This document shows positions 6,446 through 11,510 of a stretch of 11,510 nt of DNA, one piece after another. How positions within the stretch are numbered: the first letter of the stretch is position 1; each line of letters opens with the position of its first letter. The notes under the pieces were generated by a model, which ran no database searches, was not told the DNA's origin, and worked only from the letters and a program-made list of their open reading frames with translations. Both the position numbers and the translations under genes were made by a program. The stretch is from Bacteroidaceae bacterium (lineage in GTDB: Bacteria; Bacteroidota; Bacteroidia; Bacteroidales; Bacteroidaceae). The stretch spans positions 1-11,510 of the forward strand of contig JAFYWE010000237.1 in the NCBI GenBank assembly GCA_017558165.1. The letters are read 5' to 3'.

Positions 6446-6517
6446 GCCTTAGTAGTTCAATGGATAGAATAAATCTCTCCTAAAGATTAGATTCGGGTTC
6501 GATTCCCGACTGAGGTA
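6446..6517 (+). tRNA. tRNA-Arg with anticodon CCU
   Basis: A full 72-base cloverleaf. The acceptor stem 6446-6452 pairs with 6510-6516, with G-U at the first pair. The D stem GTTC (6455-6458) pairs with 6467-6470, and the D loop contains GGA (6462-6464), supplying A20, an arginine identity base. The anticodon stem 6472-6476/6484-6488 is perfect, with loop CTCCTAA and anticodon CCT at 6479-6481, which reads AGG. The variable loop is 4 bases. The T stem 6493-6497/6505-6509 is perfect and the T loop is TTCGATT. Discriminator A at 6517; CCA is not encoded. It is the only plus-strand gene here. No integrase or repeated tRNA end is nearby to suggest use as an attachment site. Confidence 0.95.
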
Positions 6518-6556
6518 CAAAAAACGGGACAGGAACATATCCTCTCCCGTTTTTTG
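6518..6556. terminator. Bidirectional terminator between tRNA-Arg and the sprA-LDT operon
   Basis: CAAAAAACGGGA (6518-6529) and TCCCGTTTTTTG (6545-6556) form a perfect 12-base-pair stem; inside it AGGA (6531-6534) and TCCT (6540-6543) extend the hairpin after one C-C mismatch. The A-run on one arm and T-run on the other give a GC-core hairpin followed by U residues in both directions. It lies directly after the tRNA and 24 bases past the stop of the L,D-transpeptidase gene, so it can serve both. Confidence 0.85.
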
Positions 6557-6579
6557 TATATTGACGGCAAGGGGTGTCA

Positions 6580-7068
6580 TTATTCCGTCTTATCCGCATC
6601 GTCCTTGCCTATGATTACCGGCATCCCTATGTAACAGTATCTGTAAAGTCTTACTATGTCTTCGTTACGCAACCTCACGCAACCTTCGCTGCTACGGGTG
6701 CCTATGCTCTCGGGGAAAATGGTGCCGTGAATGCCGATGTCGTTGAAACCTGGTACGTTCAAACGGAAAAACAGCGGGCCGTATGCACCAAGGCGCATTC
6801 CTTGGCCGTCGCCGAAATCATGTTTCCATGATGTGGCATCGTACATCTTGGTTATCTTGAATTTGCCTTCCGGTGTCTTCCTGTCTCCTATTCTTGTCTT
6901 GTTGCCAAGGTTCTCGCCACAGGCAATAGGGCACTGGAACAGTGTGTCACAGCTTTCACTCACGACTGACAGCAGTAAATCCTTCTTCGAGACAAATATG
7001 TGGTTGCCGGCAGTCACTGTCAGCCGGGTTGCTATCAGCAACAGTATAATATATATGGTTCTTCTCAT
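6580..7068 (-). CDS. Secreted L,D-transpeptidase (YkuD domain)
   Basis: A 162-residue protein of the YkuD/ErfK family. These enzymes use a Cys to cut the D-Ala end of a peptidoglycan tetrapeptide and form 3-3 crosslinks, attach proteins to the wall, or exchange amino acids. A hydrophobic N terminus (4-20, YIILLLIATRLTVTA) is a signal peptide or anchor, placing it in the periplasm. The core shows IGDRKTPEGKFKI (60-72), the conserved start of the YkuD fold, and the catalytic motif IGIHGT (111-116) with His114, then SSEGCVRL (126-133) with the nucleophile Cys130 and Arg132. There is no separate peptidoglycan-binding domain. The ATG lies 4 bases after the sprA stop, so the two are surely co-transcribed. 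Which of the possible reactions it performs cannot be told from sequence. Confidence 0.92.
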   Translation of the reverse strand: MRRTIYIILLLIATRLTVTAGNHIFVSKKDLLLSVVSESCDTLFQCPIACGENLGNKTRIGDRKTPEGKFKITKMYDATSWKHDFGDGQGMRLGAYGPLFFRLNVPGFNDIGIHGTIFPESIGTRSSEGCVRLRNEDIVRLYRYCYIGMPVIIGKDDADKTE

Positions 7069-7072
7069 AAAA

Positions 7073-10000
7073 TCATCTTGTCAATGAGAATCTCATGCTC
7101 ACACCGAAATCAGTAGTGGTTGTAGGGTATGAGTTCGTTGATATCAGCGGTATGCTCTTCTGCCTGTCAAAGTATAGACTGAAAGTGAGCATCTTGCTGT
7201 AGGCATAGTCTGCTGTCAACGAGTAGTTGAACGACTTGTTTCCGCTTGTAGCCTGGGTCGTTCCCTTGTCAATGCTGCGGCATATCGATGAACTGTTCCT
7301 GAATGAGAAGTCGGCGCGGATGTTGACATCATTTCCGCTGTCCTTCTTGCTCTTGCTTGCCTTCTTGCCTCCGTTGAATGGCTTGAAGTTAAGTATCTTG
7401 TAGCCAACATTGAATGCAACCTCCTGTGTATATGTCTCAACCATCTGTATTGCGGTAAGGCTCAGGTTCAGCACTCGTGACTGAATGAACTTGGTACCCA
7501 GGGTGAGGTTGTTGTTTGTTGTCACGTCGATACCGATAAGTGGAGAGAAACTCTCGTTGATCGATACCGTGCTTATGTTGTAGCGGCTGCTTGGCACGGG
7601 CAGGCCGGTCGTGGTGTTGTTGACGAAACCGATACCGCGTGTGTACTCCATGTATGTTGCGTATGTGCTGTATGAGCCCACTGCATAGACGCTCTTGTAT
7701 CCGTGCTCAATGTTCACGCTCTTGAACTTCTCCTTGAACCACGCAAGTTTGGCGAGTCCGGCATACTTTATCTTCCAGTTAGGGAGCATGCTCAGCATTG
7801 ATGGGAATATATCTCCACTGCCATTGCCTGTGTATGTCTCAAGGAATGCCGGTACCATGACGTCGGCCGAGTACAGGTCCACTCCTCCGTTTACGGGATC
7901 GTACAACTCGCCTGCAAGCTGGCTCGATGCAGGGTAGCGACTACCCTTGTATCTGCTTTCCATGCGTCGGCGGTGGCTCTCCAGGTTACCAGTGAACTTG
8001 TCGAATGCAGCGGAGCGGTAGTTGTTGTCGGCGTTGCCTCCACCGAACGAGTTGCCAATGCTTATGGTAGTCATGTTGAAACCACCCGACTCGCTGGTAG
8101 GCATGCCGTCATACATGAATTGTATGCTCTTGCTGCTGTTGCGTGTCCAGTTGGCATTAAGGTCTATCTTCAGGTCCTTGAATGGTTCAAGAGTCATGCG
8201 CAGCTGCAGGTCTTCGGCTGCAGTAGTGGTGGCCTGTGATGAGATGCTGTCGTTCCTGAGCAACCAGTTGCGCTTGTGGGCCTTACTAAGGAAACTGTCG
8301 TCGGTAAGGCCGAACGCAAAGTCCAGGCCGGGGGCGTAGAGGCCTCCGGTATTGCTCTGGCCGAATATGTCACCGGCATTGGGCAGGAAACCCGGCAGGT
8401 TCATTGCGTAGGCGTTGGTGTAGGTGAAGTTGATGTTTCGCACCAGCATCAGCGCCCTTGTGGGGTACTGCATCTTCTTGGCAAATTCGCTTCTCTCACC
8501 CGAGTCTGCCTTTGACAGCACGGTTACCTTGATCTCAATACTGTCATTGTTCCTTATAAGAATCTTGTTGTCGTCGATTACCTTGTACTTCACCTTGTAG
8601 CTGTCCCCTTTCTTTGTACGTGCTGTAACCTCCAGCTTCTTGCTCTTGAGATTGTGTGTCAGCGTTACGGTGGTATCCATCTTCAGCTTCACCTCCTTGG
8701 TGTATGGTTTCGGCTTCTTTACCTTTGTCTTGGAGGTCTTGCTTGTAGACTTCTTGCTGTTGTTGCTTGCAAAGCGCTTGTTGGTCTCCTCAAGATATGG
8801 TACAAGATTGTACAGTTTCTCGAAGTTGAATGTACCCTTGAGTGTGATGTTCCTCCTATTGGCGATGTTGTTGCCGAAACTTGTCCCGCCTACGCTGTTT
8901 CCGCGCTGCCAGTTGTATGTGCCCGAATAGCTCACGTCGGTTGTCAGCCACTCGAATATAGGCATCTTGTTGAGTGGCAGGGTGTATGTGGCGCTGAAGT
9001 TCTGCTGGTAGCTCAGCGGACGTCCAAGGTTCATGAGGCTGGTCTTCACCGAATCCTTCCACATTGCATATTCGTTAGGGTAGTGGTCCTTGTTCACAGG
9101 CAGGAACGGCTCCTCCACCTCGGCATTGGTTCCGGTGCTCAGGTTCATCTTCAGGTTTGTGGTAGGGTCCCACTTTATCGAGAACGAACGGTTCCAGTAG
9201 AACTGCTGCGAGAATGTGAGCGGTATCTCCTCATTGCCGGCAATGGCGTTTAGGTCGCGGCGTTGCAGCTCATGATAGTTACGTGTGATATCAGAGTTCA
9301 GTGCAAGTGACTGTGGCAACGGGTTGAATCCCCATTCCTTGACTATCTTCAGCCACTTCGACTTATTCTTTATCTTCTCGAAAGGCTTGATTGTCTTGAT
9401 GGGGCTTGCATAGTTGTACGATGCCGACGCGCGCCAGTTGAGCTTGTTCTCCCAGCTTACGGTGCTTCCGCTGTTGTTGGTAGTCGCGTGCGAGAAGCTG
9501 AAGCTGAAGTTCGCCGGGTCATACGGCATGGCAGTCTTGCTCTTTATGTTGAGCTTGGCGTTGCTGAGGCTGAAGTTGCGCATTACGGAGCGCACCTCGG
9601 CAATGTTCTGCAACGAGTCCTTGCTTGTGCCGCTGTATGAGTCGAGCACGTCATCAAGCAGAAGATCGGTATCGAATGGACTGTAGAGCGGCGATGTGAC
9701 CTCCTCAGTGTATGAATAGTATGCGGGCAGTATCAGCTTGAACGACTTGGGGAAGAAACGTCCGAAGTCGAGTGAACCGGTCATTGAATAGCGGTAATAG
9801 TCATCGGTACGGCGTGATGCGAGCTTGTCCTCGATTCCACCAAAACCGGCTGTCTCCACCTTACCCTGTGCCGCCAACGAGCCTATGTCGCTGAGCTTGA
9901 TGTTCAGGTTACCCTGTGCAGCCCATCCGCTCTTGTTGTTGAAGCCGATGAGACGCATCTCGTTCACCCATACGGTTGCCGATTTAGAACTTGCGCTGTT

Positions 10001-11510
10001 GTTGCGCACACCAATCATCATCACCTTTATCTGGCCTACTGACGGGCTACCAACGACGCTTATCCTGTTCTTGGGGGTGTCATCGTCGTACTCGCTGTAG
10101 ATGGTGGTGTTGGTTACACCTTCGGCATTGCTGTTACGCAGGGTGTTGCGCTTTACCTTGATGTTGGTAAGCTTGCTGAGCGGGATGTCGATCATGTTCT
10201 CCTGTGGCCACACGATGCTTGCGGCAGCAGTGCTGTTGCCGTCGTATGAACCGTGCGGGGTTATGCTGAGCGGAACCTCGTACTCATAGTAGTTGCTCTT
10301 GTAGTCCGAGCCCAGGCGTATGAACAGCGAGAGGTCGTTGTCCTTAAGGCTTGTCGCGTCGAATTCAGGCGCCTCGGCATGTATGTAGAGCTGTATGCGC
10401 TCGTACTGGCGTATGTCAAGGTTGCTCTTCTTGTATACGGCACGTGACTCCTTGCTGCCAAGGTTGTTCACGTTGAGTGAGAGTGCCTGCTCGTTGTCCT
10501 GGCGCAGCTGTGGCTGGCTGGGGTCGAGTATTCGTGTGATGCCCGGGGGCAGCACGTAGTTGACAGGGCTTCTGTCTCCGTGCTCCTCAATGCTCACTGC
10601 CGATGTGGTAAACTCGCCCGATATGGTCGGTGCAGTGTTCAGCTTCGACGCGATAGGCTGCTGGTATGGGCGCCAGTCGCCACGTACAAGCTGCATTGTG
10701 GCAAAACGCAGTGTCACGGGCTTCTGGAAACCGGTCATGTACATACGTATGAAACGTATTGATGTGAAGTCACGTATGGAGCCGACAATCTTCTCGTACT
10801 CCTCAATGGGAATACGGAACTTGTACCATTCCACGCTCTCTGTATTGCCGTTGCGTAGCTTGGTGGTCACGGTGCGCTTGTCGGTGATGTAGTTCTTGCC
10901 CACCTGCATCTCCTCGGGTCGCAATGCAATCCTGTACTGGAAGAAGTTCTCATATTCGTCCATCGTAAAGTCCTGGTTCGCGTCCTCAATGTCAGGTGTG
11001 GTCTTCGCGGCACTGCTGAAGTTCTCGCCCGATGATGAGGGCGAGTTACCCTCGGTGTTGTTGAAGTATTTGTAGCGCTCGATGATGCTGCGCTGTACCG
11101 CATCATAGTCACCGCCCCTGAAATAGTGATAGTTGTCACCGGCAGGGTCGGCCGCGATGCTGTCGTACACCTCAGGGCGTACACGTCCGCTGAGTGCTGC
11201 AAGGTACTCCTTGTATGCCGGGAATGCGGCCTCGTCAATGCTGTTGAGACCGTTAAGTCCCACATCCTGCTGTCGCCGGCTGTCGTTGTTGTTGTCGAAC
11301 GCATAGACAAGGCTGGTTGTCGTGGGTATACGTCCCCATGCGGTCTCCTCGTATTCGTAACTGTTGCCCGATGCGGGGAGTCCGTTCTCGTAGAACTTCT
11401 TGCCGTCCTTGAGGATATCCTCCGATACCTCGCCAAGGTTGAAGTAGAGCTCACCGCCCATTCCTGTCTGGTTATAGATGAACGGGTCGAGCATCCAGAA
11501 CTCGAGGTAC
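7073..11510 (-). CDS. sprA: SprA/Sov-type outer-membrane translocon of type IX secretion (partial, 5' end outside window)
   Basis: The C-terminal 1478 or so residues of a very large protein; SprA of Flavobacterium johnsoniae is about 2400. SprA forms the giant outer-membrane beta-barrel pore through which type IX secretion cargo leaves the cell; in P. gingivalis it is called Sov. The visible part begins YLEFWMLDPFI, continues with GGELYFNLGEVSEDILKDG and WGRIPTTTSLVY, then hundreds of residues of alternating hydrophobic and polar segments typical of barrel strands. Late segments such as LYAPGLDFAFGLTDDSF and LRNDSISSQ are typical of SprA. It ends in a strand closing with FGVSMRFSLTR. A Lys/Thr/Ser-rich insert (about 8680-8780) followed by a charged module interrupts the strand pattern. 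The reading frame is open to the window edge; the first Met at 11494 is internal. The L,D-transpeptidase gene follows after 4 bases. Confidence 0.93.
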   Translation of the reverse strand, partial: YLEFWMLDPFIYNQTGMGGELYFNLGEVSEDILKDGKKFYENGLPASGNSYEYEETAWGRIPTTTSLVYAFDNNNDSRRQQDVGLNGLNSIDEAAFPAYKEYLAALSGRVRPEVYDSIAADPAGDNYHYFRGGDYDAVQRSIIERYKYFNNTEGNSPSSSGENFSSAAKTTPDIEDANQDFTMDEYENFFQYRIALRPEEMQVGKNYITDKRTVTTKLRNGNTESVEWYKFRIPIEEYEKIVGSIRDFTSIRFIRMYMTGFQKPVTLRFATMQLVRGDWRPYQQPIASKLNTAPTISGEFTTSAVSIEEHGDRSPVNYVLPPGITRILDPSQPQLRQDNEQALSLNVNNLGSKESRAVYKKSNLDIRQYERIQLYIHAEAPEFDATSLKDNDLSLFIRLGSDYKSNYYEYEVPLSITPHGSYDGNSTAAASIVWPQENMIDIPLSKLTNIKVKRNTLRNSNAEGVTNTTIYSEYDDDTPKNRISVVGSPSVGQIKVMMIGVRNNSASSKSATVWVNEMRLIGFNNKSGWAAQGNLNIKLSDIGSLAAQGKVETAGFGGIEDKLASRRTDDYYRYSMTGSLDFGRFFPKSFKLILPAYYSYTEEVTSPLYSPFDTDLLLDDVLDSYSGTSKDSLQNIAEVRSVMRNFSLSNAKLNIKSKTAMPYDPANFSFSFSHATTNNSGSTVSWENKLNWRASASYNYASPIKTIKPFEKIKNKSKWLKIVKEWGFNPLPQSLALNSDITRNYHELQRRDLNAIAGNEEIPLTFSQQFYWNRSFSIKWDPTTNLKMNLSTGTNAEVEEPFLPVNKDHYPNEYAMWKDSVKTSLMNLGRPLSYQQNFSATYTLPLNKMPIFEWLTTDVSYSGTYNWQRGNSVGGTSFGNNIANRRNITLKGTFNFEKLYNLVPYLEETNKRFASNNSKKSTSKTSKTKVKKPKPYTKEVKLKMDTTVTLTHNLKSKKLEVTARTKKGDSYKVKYKVIDDNKILIRNNDSIEIKVTVLSKADSGERSEFAKKMQYPTRALMLVRNINFTYTNAYAMNLPGFLPNAGDIFGQSNTGGLYAPGLDFAFGLTDDSFLSKAHKRNWLLRNDSISSQATTTAAEDLQLRMTLEPFKDLKIDLNANWTRNSSKSIQFMYDGMPTSESGGFNMTTISIGNSFGGGNADNNYRSAAFDKFTGNLESHRRRMESRYKGSRYPASSQLAGELYDPVNGGVDLYSADVMVPAFLETYTGNGSGDIFPSMLSMLPNWKIKYAGLAKLAWFKEKFKSVNIEHGYKSVYAVGSYSTYATYMEYTRGIGFVNNTTTGLPVPSSRYNISTVSINESFSPLIGIDVTTNNNLTLGTKFIQSRVLNLSLTAIQMVETYTQEVAFNVGYKILNFKPFNGGKKASKSKKDSGNDVNIRADFSFRNSSSICRSIDKGTTQATSGNKSFNYSLTADYAYSKMLTFSLYFDRQKSIPLISTNSYPTTTTDFGVSMRFSLTR

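Noticed and set aside
6446..6517. tRNA-Arg as an integration site for a mobile element
   Set aside because: No integrase, no second copy of the tRNA 3' end and no foreign-looking genes anywhere in the window.
8654..9253. Plus-strand open frame of 199 codons opposite sprA
   Set aside because: Shadow of the SprA reading frame; it resembles no protein and has no promoter or ribosome binding site.
10867..11454. Second minus-strand open frame of 195 codons overlapping sprA
   Set aside because: Made almost wholly of Ser, Thr and Arg, typical of an out-of-frame reading of the sprA sequence.

Overview
The window looks like a chromosomal stretch from a member of the Bacteroidota, most likely order Bacteroidales. 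The evidence is the C-terminal part of a SprA/Sov-type translocon protein of the type IX secretion system, two promoters with the exact TAnnTTTG -7 element typical of Bacteroides-like sigma factors, few ribosome binding sites, and the gene string fur-like / purA / yugP-like / hisS. The genus cannot be fixed from the sequence alone. Every protein gene is on the minus strand; the only plus-strand gene is a tRNA.

Right to left, in the direction of transcription: (1) 11510-6580 holds the end of sprA, running in from outside the window, followed after 4 bases by a small secreted L,D-transpeptidase (YkuD domain). (2) A tRNA-Arg(CCU) at 6446-6517 faces this pair, and one strong hairpin at 6518-6556 can end transcription from both sides. 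(3) A stand-alone secreted TPR-repeat protein lies at 5416-6204. (4) An AraC-type DNA-binding protein (4798-5229) has a near-ideal promoter and is followed by an AlkD-like HEAT-repeat protein (4169-4774) and a terminator hairpin. (5) A tight four-gene operon encodes a Fur-family regulator, adenylosuccinate synthetase (PurA), a YugP-type membrane zinc metallopeptidase and histidyl-tRNA synthetase. It has a -7 promoter element at 3996-4003 and a leader with mutually exclusive hairpins.

Most of the window is conserved core genome: purine synthesis, tRNA charging and protein export. I see no insertion sequence, integrase, CRISPR array, toxin-antitoxin pair or phage gene, and I do not claim a new system. 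The points most worth a second look are the competing hairpins in front of the fur-like gene, an AlkD-like protein that appears to lack the known catalytic residues and sits behind its own AraC-type regulator, and the tight coupling of a peptidoglycan L,D-transpeptidase to sprA. No gene-free stretch exceeds 300 bases; the three larger gaps (3898-4168, 5230-5415, 6205-6445) hold the regulatory elements listed.
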